A DNA stretch of 64,000 bases from Iris pallida (lineage: Eukaryota; Streptophyta; Magnoliopsida; Asparagales; Iridaceae): contig JANAVB010015632.1 in the NCBI GenBank assembly GCA_029216955.1, positions 1-64,000 on the forward strand, read 5' to 3'. The translations under genes and the position numbers were made by a program. This document shows, one piece after another, positions 1-11,063 of the stretch; the first letter of the stretch is position 1, and every line of letters starts with the position of its first letter. The notes under the pieces were generated by a model that saw only the letters and a program-made list of their open reading frames with translations, did no database searches and was not told the origin of the DNA.

Positions 1-384
1 CTAATGCCTAGTATCATCATCTCCATGACTGATATGAACCTCTAATAACTGCCAAGTCTTCTAACATGCAATACTATTGGCAGTTACTCCTATCCGTCGC
101 ACGCTCCATACGTATCGGTGGCCAGCCGACTACGCGAAAATGTGTCCTATATGTGACTCACATCACGTGATACAACAAGTGTCAAGGCCTTATGAGATAT
201 ACCAATACCTCAACATCAGTGGGTGGTCAATAAACTAAGTCAATGCAAGAGAATAAATAAAGCAAGAGAACGACCGATAGAGTCGCTTGCACCCAAGTGT
301 GACTTGGACGCACAGTTTAAATATCACAAAACAATGCTGAAAATAACAACTGAAAATAAGAATATAATAATCACAGAGTAGGGT

Positions 385-400
385 GGCAAGGTATCTTGCC
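385..400. other. Near-palindrome GGCAAGGTATCTTGCC in A LTR
   Basis: This 16-bp inverted repeat has one mismatched pair and recurs in the right LTR at 8493-8508. Related palindromes sit in the LTRs of E (48680-48695, 55203-55218) and F (39610-39626, 47288-47304). In element sense it overlaps CAGGCAAG, which resembles a GC-type splice donor. Confidence 0.6.
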
Positions 401-1963
401 TGGTGGTACAAAGTGGCAAGTCCAAGAGTAGCAAGTGTCCGCACCAAAAACTCACAAATCACAGATGACTCCAAACTCTGAAAAAACATCAAAAATGGTC
501 TCGGTGAAGAAGATATACCTAGGAAACGCCTGTCCAAAAGTCAAATTCTGGAACAGGGGCAAAATCGTAATTTTGGGTCAAAACGATGTCCGCCGTTGGA
601 TCCGCTTTGCACCGAAACGCGTGCCGAAGTCTACGGTCTCTAAAGTCGTCAAACTACATGTCTACGGTTTCAGTTTGAGGAGAAGAACTCAACGGTATGT
701 CCAGTTTTGGATTTCGAGGAGCCGTGTACAAAATCGTCCGTTTGAGTGGGTTGCGGGCCCGCCAAAAGTGGGTCCCGATTCGACCTTCTCAGAAACAAAC
801 CAAACTTGGCATGCAGGACCAAAATTTCGATCCAGACCTGTTGGCGCAAGTTTCGTCACGATTCGACGACTGTACACAAAGTTATGGACAAGTTTGCAAA
901 ACGTCGATAAGGGGGTATTTCGACGGATACACGTTGATTTCGTCGTACACACGCGACGAAACTGAGTTCCGTCAGTTCCCACATATCCTCAACGTCCATA
1001 TGCATCTTTCGATGCGTATAATGCGCGACCACGTCATCCGGTTTGTCGGGACGACGTCGTATCGAACAAAAATTTTAGAATTTAATATTTTAGAAAACAG
1101 TTTTTCTCACAAGTTCAACATGGAATTAATACACATACATAAATCGAAATACTAATCTACCAGTTATGTTTCCATCGTGGTTATGTTGTCTTCGAACGTG
1201 TTCAATTAGTTTTTATGAAAGTGTAATAAACAGCAAGAAAAGTGGCCGACAAATTGGCGTTTCAAAACAGTTTTCAGGATTCAGAAAAGTGGGTTTTTCT
1301 CCAACTTCGTCTCGATTTTTCGAGCAATCCCTTGGGTTTCCCAGGATTCTATCAGAAGGGGTTTGAAAAGGGTCATGTCTACTACGCACAGCATTCGATA
1401 GATCGAATTTTAGTTGTACGGATGCAAAGAAATTAGAATCGAAAGATGGGTACCTGGTTCTGGACCAAACAGAATATTCTCTGTTTTTCGTCGATTCTGA
1501 GCGATCCCGACGTCGTCGACGGCGAGTAGATGGCCGACTGCGAGCGCTGGGGTATGCGGAGGATGGTTGGGCGGCCTTGGGGTTGAGGAGTTTTGGATGA
1601 GAGGGGTTAGGGTTTTTCGGTTTTGAGCGGAGTATATATACTCGCGCTGCTGCCTTCTATTTCTATTAGGAATAGAATATATGGGGTGGGCTCGGGTTTG
1701 TGAGGGAGGCAGCTGCTGTTGGGTTTCAATAGGATGGTTGGGTCGGCTCTAAGGGGTTTGGTGCTAATTTGTGGGGAGCGACAGTAGCTAAAGCTGCTGA
1801 CAACAAAACCCATTGTGGGGTCGGGTTTGTTGCAGCTAAGGCTACCGTTAAGTTAAATTGTGGGGGGGTCGGGCCCCCCACCCTACGCAGCTAATGCTGC
1901 TGCTAAATATGTGGGGGTTCGGCCCCTCCCCAACTTATTCTTTTTATTTATTACAAAAATTAG

Positions 1964-1964
<1 letters not shown>

Positions 1965-2041
<77 letters not shown>
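1965..2041. repeat. (TA)n microsatellite in A LTR
   Basis: About 77 bp of uninterrupted TA dinucleotides lie inside the left LTR of element A. The right LTR is truncated before this point, so its length there cannot be compared. Confidence 0.98.
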
Positions 2042-2048
<7 letters not shown>

Positions 2049-2286
2049 TTATATATATTTAAACAAGAAATAAACTCCTAAAATTTACCAATAATTTCCT
2101 AAAATCCTAGAATTTATTGTACACTATATTTAATAGAAATATTAACATGCACACGTATAGTAATGTATATATTATACACACATACTTTAATTATAATAAT
2201 ACTAGTAGTAAATAATTCCACAATTAATAAAATGCATAACAACATTAATAAATTATAAAAATTAATTAAAAATATGGGGGTTTACA

Positions 2287-2300
2287 TCCTACCCAACTTA
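2287..2300 (-). other. Element A polypurine tract
   Basis: In element sense this reads TAAGTTGGGTAGGA and abuts the LTR start. It is preceded by the conserved stretch TCGAGGACGAAATTTT, which is typical of the 3' end of Tekay/Del elements. It would prime plus-strand DNA synthesis. Confidence 0.8.
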
Positions 2301-2380
2301 AAGAAAATTTCGTCCTCGAAATTAAACTAATGTCGGGGGATAAATGCAATGCATGGAATAATAGCAATTAAAAAAAAAAC

Positions 2381-3571
2381 TCAACTGCAAGACATACCTT
2401 CGCCTTCGAACAAATGCGGGTAGCGGTTTCGGATGTCGTCCTCGCGCTCCCAAGTAGACTCCTCTAGCGAGTGGTGCTTCCATGCCACGCGAACCAATGG
2501 AATAGTTTGGTTCCGCAACACCTTCACTCGGCGATCGAGGATACCCACCGGTTGCTCTTCGTACGACAAACTCGGTCCCACTGTGATCTCGGAGTGATCA
2601 AGCACATGATTGCTGTCCGCCACGTACCTCCTCAGCTGAGATACGTGGAATACGTCATGTACTCCCTCTAGTGACGGTGGCAATGCCAATCTGTAAGCAA
2701 CCTCTCCAACACGTTTCAAGACATCGAAAGGGCCAATGTACCTTGGACTCAACTTGCCACGTCCTCCGAATCGAATCGTGCCACTAGTGGGGGATATCTT
2801 CAAGAACACATGGTCACCCTCTTTGAACTCCAAGGGTCGACGATGATTATCTGCCCACTGCTTCTGGCGATCCTGCGCTGCTCGCAGGTGGTCTTGAATC
2901 TTGTTCACTGTCTCCTCTATGCTCAAGACCAGCTCGGGACCCAACAACTGTCGCTCTCCTATGTCGCTCCAACAAACAGGAGACCGACACTTCCTACCAT
3001 ACAATGCTTCAAACGGAGCCATCTGAATGCTCGCTTGATAGCTATTATTGTAGAAAAACTCCACAAGATGAAGATGGTCCTTCCACGAACTGCCAAAATC
3101 AAGCATACACGCTCTCAACATATCCTCTAGCGCCTGAATGGTACGCTCTGACTGGCCGTCGGTCTGCGGTTGATACGATGTGCTAAACTTCAATCGAGTG
3201 CCCAAACTCTCTTGCATGCTCCTCCAAAAGTGCGAGGTAAATCTAGAGTCACGGTCCGACACAATAATAACAGGCACTCCGTGTAATCTCACAATCTGCT
3301 CCATATACATCTCCGCCAATACCTCAGTCGACTGGCCCACTCTAAAAGGTAAGAAATGTGCTGACTTTGTAAGTCTATCAACAATCACCCATACTGCGTC
3401 ACGTCCTCTAGGACTCTGAGGAAAACCCGTGATGAAATCCATAGTAATGTGCTCCCACTTCCACTCGGGAATGGGTAGCGGCTGCAATAATCCGGCCGTC
3501 CTCTGGTGCTCCGCCTTCACTTGTTGGCATACCAAGCACTTGGCAACGAAACGAGCTATCTCCCGCTTCAT
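2381..3571 (-). pseudogene. Element A integrase and chromodomain part of pol
   Basis: This 396-codon open stretch encodes the integrase and tail of pol. The zinc-binding cysteines appear as CLVC (residues 12-15). The catalytic triad is visible as D45 (MDF), D106 (SDRD) and E142 (GQSER), and the D-35-E spacing is that of retroviral integrases. The GPFDVL and SQLRRYV motifs follow. Residues of about 340-390 form a chromodomain (GILDRR, VRVAWKHHSLEESTWE), which in chromoviruses directs integration to heterochromatin. It lies in the same frame as the upstream RT/RNase H stretch. The two are separated by one TGA at 3593-3595 and seven codons that still read as integrase, so the stop is a nonsense mutation and not a true protein border. 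This half of the HHCC region is therefore cut off from its N terminus. Confidence 0.93.
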
Positions 3572-3592
3572 TCTGTGCCACCAATAATACTG

Positions 3593-5311
3593 TCATAAAT
3601 TGCGATACATCTTGGTCCCTCCGGGATGAATAGAGTAAGTCGAACTATGAGCCTCTGCCATCAGATCCTGTCGTAGATCTTCATTGGGAACATAAATGCG
3701 ATCACCACATCGCAATGTCCTATCAGTGTGGATCCTCAATCCTGTCTGCTCTCCTGCTTCAGTCCTCTCCTTCAGCCGTCGAAATCTAGCATCATTAGGC
3801 AATGCTGCCTTGATGCGCTCCACTAATGATGATTGCACTTGAAGGTTGGCTAATACGCCATCTGCTCCCGATAATACTACCTCAATACCAAGCTGCTCCA
3901 AGTCTCTAATCAATTTCTTCTGTGTAGTCAAAAAGTGTGCCATGGGTTTGCGGCTCAATGCGTCGGCCACGACATTAGCCTTGCCCGGATGATAATGTAG
4001 CTCGATCTCATAATCCTTCATCAACTCCAACCAACGTCGCTGTCGCATATTCAACTCCTTTTGTGTGAACACGTACTTGAGGCTCTTATAATCAGTGTAG
4101 ATATCAACCTTCTTGCCGTACAAGTAGTGTCTCCATAGCTTCAAAGCAAAGATAACCGCTGCGAGCTCTAGATCATGGGTTGGATAATTCTTCTCATGCA
4201 CTCTCAACTGTCGTGATGCATATGCTACTACACGACCATGCTGCATCAATACACATCCTAATCCCTTCTCGGATGCGTCGCTATAGATCACAAATCCTCC
4301 TGGGCCCGATGGTAGTGTCAAGATCGGTGCTGTGGTCAACCGCTTCTTCAACTCGTCAAAAGCGGCTTGACACTCGTCCGTCCATATAAACTCCTGATCC
4401 TTGCAAGTCAATCGAGTCATTGGCCCCGCTATTCGAGAGAAATCTTCTACGAACCGTCGGTAGTAACCCGCAAGTCCGAGGAAACTTCTCACTTCAGAAG
4501 CTGTTGTGGGAGCGGACCATGATTTGACTGCTTCGATCTTCTCTGGGTCTACCGATATACCATCGCCCGTAACAATATGACCAAGGAATGATACCTCCTT
4601 GAGAAAGAAATCACACTTGCTAAGCTTCGCAAAAAGTCGCTCATTCCTCAATGTTCCCAAAACGATCCGTAGATGCTGCTCGTGCTCCTCTTGACTCTTG
4701 GAGTAAATCAAGATATCGTCTATAAAGACGACTACAAATTTGTCCAAGTACTGGTGAAAGATCTTGTTCATTAAATTCATGAAAACTGCGGGAGCATTGG
4801 TCAACCCGAAAGGCATGACCAAGAACTCGTAGTGTCCATACCTCGATCGAAAGGCCGTCTTGGCAATGTCTTCCTTCCGAACCTTTAATTGGGGATAGCC
4901 CGATCGTAAGTCAATCTTGGAGAATACTTTTGCTCCACTCAGTTGATCGAATAGATCGTCTATACGCGGCAAGGGATACTTGTTCTTCACCGTCACTGCA
5001 TTCAATGCTCTGTAGTCAATGTACATGCGCACTGTCCCATCTTTCTTAGGCACAAAAAGAACGGGTGCTCCCCATGGTGACGTACTAGCACGAATAAATC
5101 CCTTCTCTAATAAGTCATCAATCTGCGTCTTTATCTCTACCAACTCCTTGGGTGCCAGACGATATACTCGAGATGAAATAGGCTCGGCTCCGGGAATAAG
5201 CTCAATAGAAAACTCAATATCTCGGTCAGGTGGTAGTCCTGGCAACTCCTCAGGGAATACATCCTCGAACTCGGTGATAATAGGGTGCTGAGGGATGTCA
5301 TGCATCATCAT
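3593..5311 (-). pseudogene. Element A reverse transcriptase and RNase H part of pol
   Basis: This 572-codon stretch begins after the protease. The N-terminal lead-in has [13 protein letters not shown] (18-30). Reverse transcriptase spans about 75-255, with [13 protein letters not shown] (112-124) and the catalytic FIDD box (196-199). The connection has [12 protein letters not shown] (276-287). RNase H starts at YSDAS (343-347) and ends with ADALSR (449-454). One conserved histidine appears as tyrosine (TDYKSLKY). The stretch ends at a TGA inside the integrase zinc-binding region. Its first ATG overlaps the stop of the upstream gag-protease frame as ATGA. The linker that normally joins protease to this domain looks unusually short. 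RT and RNase H active-site residues look intact, so the inactivation is recent. Confidence 0.94.
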
Positions 5312-6342
5312 ATGAGTCCCCGTGCATCACAACTATCTCCGTCTTCTTTGGTGAACTTAAACTCCGTCGTATTCGGTGGTCTAAAGATAATACTGCTCTT
5401 ATGGCAGTCTATGAGTGCGAAATGCTGGCTCAACCAGTCCATTCCAAGAACCACATCGAATGTCGGCATAGGGAATACAAGAAGTCGTGACATCATCTTC
5501 CTGCCATTTATCACTACAGGACAAAGTCTACAAATACCACTAACAGGTACAACTCCTCCTCTAGTGAGGATCTTAACATTCTTAGCTAAGGGTGTGATGG
5601 GAATGCTGTGTCTAGTGGCAAAACTAGTGGCTATGAATGAATGAGTGGCTCCAGTATCAAATAATATAATAGCAGGAAAAGATGCAACTAGAACCATACC
5701 TGCTATAACTTCCGCCTCTGTCTCTATATCTTCAACAGCAAGTGAGAATGCCTGCCCGTAGTTCTGTCCCGGGCCCTGAGCTCTGGCCTTGTTGTACTGT
5801 GTGCCTTGGGGAGGCAATGGTGGACGAGGTGCTCCTACTATAGGCCGTGGTGCTGGGAGAGCTGGAGCTGTAGGCCTCGAATTTTGTCGAGCTTGTACTA
5901 TTGCATGTTGCTCAGGACAATCCTTGAGCATGTGCTGATTAGATCCACATCTCAAGCATAATCCAAGGCGAGTCCTGCAATCATTCTGGATTTGTCCTTG
6001 TTTACCGCAGTAATGGCAAACAGGCTTCTGATAAGGTGTGGGCCTCTGCTGGAACTGTCCTGTGGTCCTCCTGATAGGTCCACTCTGAGTAGCTCGGGCG
6101 GGTATAACTGCTGGTGTATGGCACCTCGATGTCTGCTGCTGTTCCTTGCGAAGAATCTCCTGAGCACGAGCTTCTTCCAAGACAGCTGAATGGGAGACAC
6201 GAGACTGAGTAGTCGTATAAGACTTGAGCTCTGGTGCAAGCCCCTGGTGAAATCTTTTTGCCTTCTTTAACTCTGTCGGAATCAATCCCGCACCAAATCG
6301 ACTCAGGCGATTGAACTCCGAGTCATACTCATCAACTGTCAT
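5308..6342 (-). pseudogene. Element A C-terminal gag, zinc knuckles and protease
   Basis: This 344-codon stretch starts inside gag (MTVDEYDSEFNRLSRF, the end of the retrotransposon gag domain). It has two CCHC knuckles. The first (109-122) has glutamine where histidine is expected; the second (129-142) is complete. A proline-rich linker follows, then the aspartic protease with DTGATHSFI (229-237) and the LGMDWL motif. A single-base frame change near 6405 separates it from the N-terminal gag piece. At its 3' end the stop overlaps the next ATG by four bases. The overlap could permit reinitiation, but element F has gag, protease and RT in one frame, so a mutation is the simpler reading. Confidence 0.9.
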
Positions 6343-6353
6343 GTTCTCTTGCT

Positions 6354-7097
6354 TCAGATGGAGGAACTGGTCGTAGAGACCATCTCGAACATGAATAGGG
6401 AAGAATCTCTCATAAATACATCATAGAACTGCTTCCAAGTGATCCCAGTGCCTAATCTCCTCTCTTCTGCCTTCCACCAGTGGTGAGCATTGTCTTCTAA
6501 CAGTAGGTCCACTGCTGTCATCCAATTCCGAGCTGGCAACTGGGATGCCTTCAGTAGCTTCTCAGTACTAATAAGCCACTGTGACACCTCTAATGGCTTC
6601 TCCGTCCCTCTAAAGGCTTTAGGGTTCATATCTGTGAAATCTTTGATAGCGCCTTCGTAGGGTTGCAGAGCCGGTGCTGGTACTGGTGCTGGAGGTGGTG
6701 GTGGGGTTCTAGCCATAGCTGGCATTATCGTCTGTCTCATCAGCTCAGTCTGCTGCCACTGAGCCTGCATCATGGCATACATAAACTGAGTAGTACGGCT
6801 CCCATCAGTCGGTGGAGGAGGCATCTGAGGTCCCGACTGTGGAGGAAACTGCTGAGGGAATGGTGGTGGTGGAGGCAGTGGTACATTCCCTTCCGGTGGC
6901 ATGGTAGTAGTCTGTCCAGCCTGGCTGCCTGGGGGTGCTGCAACCTCTGGGTACTCCGTCGTCGGCGTCGTAATAGGCTGTGACAGTCCTGGCTGGTAAG
7001 GTGTCGCTGGAGTCATGGGAGGATTCTGTCCCTCCGGAGTAATCTCCTCACCAGATGTGAGGGCCAAGGCAGAAGTGAGTCCGCTTCGTAGATTCAT
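6354..7097 (-). pseudogene. Element A N-terminal gag
   Basis: This 247-codon stretch starts at MNLRSGL, 183 bp downstream of the primer binding site, and is the first long ATG frame of the element. The first 145 residues are low-complexity and rich in proline, glutamine and threonine. Residues of about 155-230 match the retrotransposon gag domain (MNPKAFRGTEKPLEV, then HHWWKAEERR). The frame leaves gag after WKQFYDVFM, where a one-base loss near 6405 makes a 15-residue foreign tail. The remainder of gag continues in another frame from 6342. Confidence 0.87.
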
Positions 7098-7305
7098 ATT
7101 GTTGGCACGAGAAAGATAAGTTGATATTAGGGAAGATTAGATATGAAGTAAATCGAATAATCAAGGAAGTTTCAAAAAAGATTGAAAGTCAAGGGATAGT
7201 AGTAGTCCTGGATGAGATATTCCTATTCCTATATGCAGGCTTGTTGGGCACAGTCATGTAACCCAATAATATTAAATCTGACCTGCATGGGCCACCACAA
7301 AAACA
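7098..7305 (-). other. Element A untranslated leader with primer binding site
   Basis: This leader lies between the 5' LTR and gag. In element sense the primer binding site TGGTGGCCCATGCAGGTC occupies 7297-7280, eight bases inside the LTR end. Its complement fits the 3' end of tRNA-Ile(AAU) with CCA. The rest of the leader shows no further feature. Confidence 0.85.
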
Positions 7306-8492
7306 TGTAACACCCCAGTCCCAAAATACATAGGACCAAGTACATGAACATGCCAGCTGCACATATACGAAGAATACTGCAATATATGAAATCCTCATAT
7401 ATGCACATAAGCTGTAAATAAATAATCACATACCAGAATAACATTTCTAATCTCATCACAGCTCAACACAGAAGATAATGAAGTCCAAATAAATAAATAA
7501 GAGTATCAAAAGATAGCCGGGTGAACAAACTCTCTCCAAACAGCTATGGGAAATAGTCTCACAAAATTGGAGTCCCACCTCCGCAAAATAGAAAGAAAAA
7601 GAGGTGTAAAATAATGTCTACAACTGTCTCAGATAAGAAATAGACTAGGAATCATAAGGCACGGCCTCATCATTAATGTAAGATAGCTCCAATGCCGCTC
7701 CGTACTCCTGTGGAAAATCCTCTAAACCTGGAGAGATAACCAGGTCCTCAGGGGACATAGCAAGATACAAGAAAACACCATGCCATATAAACTGTGATAA
7801 TATAATAAGAGAAAAAGGTATGCATGCAATCGGGTTCCTGACCATTCTACTGTGAACATGCAGTTGAGATACAATCCTTCGACGCATGAGCCCTGGCTGA
7901 AAATAGGATCGGCATAGTTCCCGTATAGGGCACCAGTGGCCTACGTCCATAATGCTCGGGAAGCGTCAGAGGGCGCCATGTGCAAGGGGCTACGTCCATA
8001 ACGCTCTGGATAACGTCAGAGGGCACCTGGAGCCTGCGTCTCCGGCGGAGCGCACAGGTAATCAGGAAAGTGTAAAGAAGCCCATACGTCAGGTATTGTT
8101 CTCCCCACCCAATGCCTAGTATCATCATCTACATGACTGATATGAACCTCTAATAACTGCCAAGTCTTCTAACATGCAATACTATTGGCAGTTACTCCTA
8201 TCCGTTGCACGCTACAAACGTATCGGTGGCCAGCCGACTACGCGAAAATGTGTCCTATATGTGACTCACATCACGTGATACAACAAGTGTTAAGGCCGTA
8301 TGAGATATACCAATACCTCAACATCAGTGGGTGGTCAATTAACTAAGTCAATGCAAGAGAATAAATAAAGCAAGAGAACGACCGATAGAGTCGCTTGCAC
8401 CCAAGTGTGACTTGGATGCACAGTTTAAATATCACAAAACAATGCTAAAAATAACAACTAAAAATAAAAATATAATAATCACAGAGTAGGGT

Positions 8493-8508
8493 GGCAAGGT
8501 ATCTTGCC
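8493..8508. other. Near-palindrome in A right LTR
   Basis: This is the same GGCAAGGTATCTTGCC sequence as at 385-400. In element sense it forms CAGGCAAGATACC. Confidence 0.6.
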
Positions 8509-9739
8509 TGGTGGTACAAAGTGACAAGTCCAAGAGTAGCAAGTGTCCGCACCAAAAACTCACAAATCACAGATGACTCCAAACTCTGAAACAAACATCA
8601 AAAATGGTCTTGGTGAAGAAGATATACCTAGGAAACGCCTGTCCAAAAGTCAAATTCTGGAACAGGGGCAAAATCGTAATTTCGGGTCAAAACGATGTCC
8701 GCCGTTGGACCGCTTTGCACCGAAATGCGTGCCGAAGTCTACGGTCTCTAAAGTCGTCAAACTACATATCTACGGTTTCAGTTTGAGGAGAGGAACTCAA
8801 CGGTATGTCCAGTTTTGGATTCCGAGGAGCCGTGTACAAAATCGTCCGTTTGAGTGGGTTGCGGGCCCGCCAAAAGTGGGTCCCGATTCGACCTTCTCAG
8901 AATCAAACGAAACTTGGCATGCAGGACCAAAATTTTGATCCGGACCTGTTGGCGCAAGTTTTGTCTCGATTCGACGACTGTACACAAAGTTATGGACAAG
9001 TTTGCAAAATGCCGATACGGGGGTATTTCGACGGATACACGTTGATTTCGTCGCACACACGCGACGAAACTGAGTTCCGTCAGTTCCCACATATTCGCAA
9101 CGTCCATATGCGTCTTTCGATGCATATAATGTGCGACCACGTCATCCGGTTTGTCGGGGCGACGTCGTATCGGACAAAAATTTCAGAATTTAATATTTTA
9201 GAAAACAGTTTTTCTCACAAGTTCAACATGGAATTAATACACACACATAAATCGAAATACTAATCTACCAGTTACGTTTCCATCGTGGTTATGTTGTCTT
9301 CGAACGTGTTCAATTAGTTTTTACGAAAGTGTAATGAACAGCAAGAAAAGTGGCCGACAAGTTGGCGTTTCAAAACAGTTTTCAGGATTCAGAAAAGTGG
9401 GTTTTTCTCCAACTTCGTCTCGATTTTTCGAGCAATCCCTTGGGTTTCCCAGGATTCTATCAGAAGGGGTTTGAAGAGGGTCATGTCTACTACGCACAGC
9501 ATTCGATAGATCGAATATTAGTTGTATGGATGCAAAGAAATTAGAATCGAAAGATGGGTACCTGGTTCTGGACCAAACAGAATATTCTCTGTTTTCCGTC
9601 GATTTCGAGCGATCCCGACGTCGTCGACGGCGAGTATATGGCCGACTGCGAGCGCTGGGGTGTGCGGAGGATGGTTGGGCGGCCTTGGGGTTGAGGAGTT
9701 TTGGATGAGAGGGGTTAGGGTTTTTCGGTTTTGAGCGGA

Positions 9740-9749
9740 GTATATATAC
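9740..9749 (-). promoter_or_regulatory. Candidate TATA box in A LTR
   Basis: GTATATATAC stands in GC-rich surroundings, and the same sequence sits in the left copy at about 1632-1641. It is the best TATA-like site in this LTR. The sequence is symmetrical, so it gives no direction by itself. The assignment is weak because it implies more than 2 kb of transcribed LTR. Confidence 0.35.
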
Positions 9750-10003
9750 TCGCGCTGCTGCCTTCTATTTCTATTAGGAATAGAATATATGGGGTGGGCT
9801 CGGGTTTGTGAGGGAGGCAGCTGCTGTTGGGTTTCAATAGGATGGTTGGGTCGGCTCTAAGGGGTTTGGTGCTAATTTGTGGGGAGCGGCAGTAGCTAAA
9901 GCTGCTGACAACAAAACCCATTGTGGGGTCGGGTTTGTTGCAGCTAAGGCTACCGTTAAGTTAAATTGTGGGGGGGGTCGGGCCCCCCACCCTACGCAGC
10001 TAA

Positions 10004-10054
10004 GTTGGATGTACCCACGTTTTTGTGCCCCTAAACAGGGTTCAGGTCCTGACA
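10004..10054 (+). repeat. Element B 5' LTR remnant (last 51 bp)
   Basis: These 51 bp match the reverse complement of the first bases of the C LTR at 12010, including GTACCCAC and the ACAGGGT-to-TGACA end. They join directly to the broken A LTR, so this is a deletion joint. Confidence 0.78.
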
Positions 10055-10062
10055 CATTTTTG

Positions 10063-10080
10063 TGGTGGCCCATACAGGTC
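10063..10080 (+). other. Element B primer binding site
   Basis: TGGTGGCCCATACAGGTC lies eight bases inside the LTR end. It differs by one G-to-A change from the version in A, C and F. Confidence 0.8.
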
Positions 10081-11063
10081 AGAGTCGCAACTAGTACGAT
10101 TTCTTAGTGGTGTTCGACTTAGAGTGCTACTACGTGCCTGCTGCTCGGATATAGGATAGGAAGTATAGAGAGTTACTCAATCACAGTTAGGACTACTTGA
10201 GAAGGTTCCTGGGATAACCTTTGAGGATCTCATTATGAACTATCTCGAAATTCGATTCTGACAGTTTCTGTCTACCTTTCCTTGTTCGTTGTTGAATTTG
10301 ATTCTTGGTGTTTATTATTGACTTGATTTTCTACCAAGATAAATCTTATGGGATATGTTGCCTCAGTTATGGAATCTAGAGTCTTCTACAGTCATACTAG
10401 CTGGCAAGGCGAAGGTATAGAGTCTGATTTTTGAATGTATTTTTCGGGTGTGGGAATTTAAAGTTTTCGCAGCCAAGCTAGTAAAAATGCAAAAATTTTA
10501 AATACCATGATTTTAGAGGTATGTACCTTAGTTGCAGACTCTATGGATTATCGCAGCCATACTTACTAGTGTGACGAGGATTCTGGGTAACATGGTTCTG
10601 GATAGACGGGTATGATTATCAGATTGCAGAATAGATACCATATAGATAGTGCCCTAGTATAATGAAGTGGAATATCAGTGTTGATATTACTTGAGTATCA
10701 TGAAGTAGATAGAGTGAGCTAGGCTACCTGTGGCGCAGAACTATGCCTAGCACCAGAGGGGCAAGGCTTTTGTGCTGACAGTCGAGGAGACCGACGCTGC
10801 AGGTGACGGGTTAGTAAGTTTGTCTTTTCTGTTATTCTTCCCCATCTTGATGTGTGATTTCATTAGTACCTGCCAGGATATTTTGTACTGTGATAGATAG
10901 TATAGTGACTCTGCTTGAGATTGTGAAATCATGACCAATAGGACCACAATTTGTATGTTATTAAATATATTTATCTTAACCTTGATTGTTGGGGGTTTAA
11001 CCTAGAAGGAGTATGACCATCTTTCTTAATTTTGAGGATGAATTTTTTTAAGGAGAGTAGATT
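10081..11063 (+). other. Element B interior, non-coding
   Basis: About 1 kb has no reading frame resembling gag or pol. The first part (AGTCGCAACTAGTACGAT, 10081-10135) matches the leader of element D at 30260-30320. The stretch AGTCGAGGAGACCGACG near 10780 matches the sequence after gag in D near 31830. This suggests that nearly all of gag has been lost between the two points. A polypurine-like tract (AAGGAGAGTAGATT) ends at 11063. Confidence 0.7.

Larger units (their letters stand above)
1..2286 (-). repeat. Element A 3' LTR (left copy, incomplete at window edge)
   Basis: This copy matches the right LTR from about 8110 onward with only scattered differences. It then extends about 390 bp further (1894-2286), a part missing from the right copy. 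In element sense it begins TGTAAACCCCC at 2286, directly beside the polypurine tract. The outer part of the LTR, corresponding to 7306-8109 of the right copy, lies outside the window. The LTR contains a (TA)n tract, a GC-rich block (1860-1940) and the palindrome GGCAAGGTATCTTGCC at 385-400. Open frames on both strands here are LTR sequence, not genes. Confidence 0.9.
1..10003 (-). mobile_element. Element A: Tekay/Del-type Ty3/gypsy chromovirus, gag-pol broken
   Basis: The element reads leftward. A direct repeat links positions 1-1893 with about 8110-10003 and marks the two LTRs. Between them lie, in minus-strand order, the primer binding site (7280-7297), gag, protease, reverse transcriptase, RNase H, integrase and chromodomain, then a polypurine tract next to the left LTR. 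This domain order with a C-terminal chromodomain defines plant chromoviruses, and the sequence style is that of the Tekay/Del clade. The 3' LTR continues beyond the window and the 5' LTR is cut at 10003, so no target duplication can be checked. The coding region carries at least two frame changes and one in-frame stop, so this copy cannot make a full polyprotein. Confidence 0.93.
7306..10003 (-). repeat. Element A 5' LTR (right copy, truncated at 10003)
   Basis: The LTR starts at 7306 (TGTAACACC on the plus strand, the TGTTACA end in element sense). It repeats the left copy from about 8110 to 10003. At 10003 the similarity stops abruptly, so the first 390 bp or so of the LTR in element sense is missing. 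A partial tandem duplication (CTACGTCCATAA units) lies at 7936-8020. A short open frame ending at 7645 on the minus strand is discussed under the findings. Confidence 0.9.

Noticed and set aside
435..1155. Open frames of 152 and 176 codons on the plus strand in the A LTR, also open in the right copy
   Set aside because: They run antisense to the element inside an LTR. Being open in both copies is expected from recent LTR identity, and they have no recognised domain. I kept only the conserved block as a finding.
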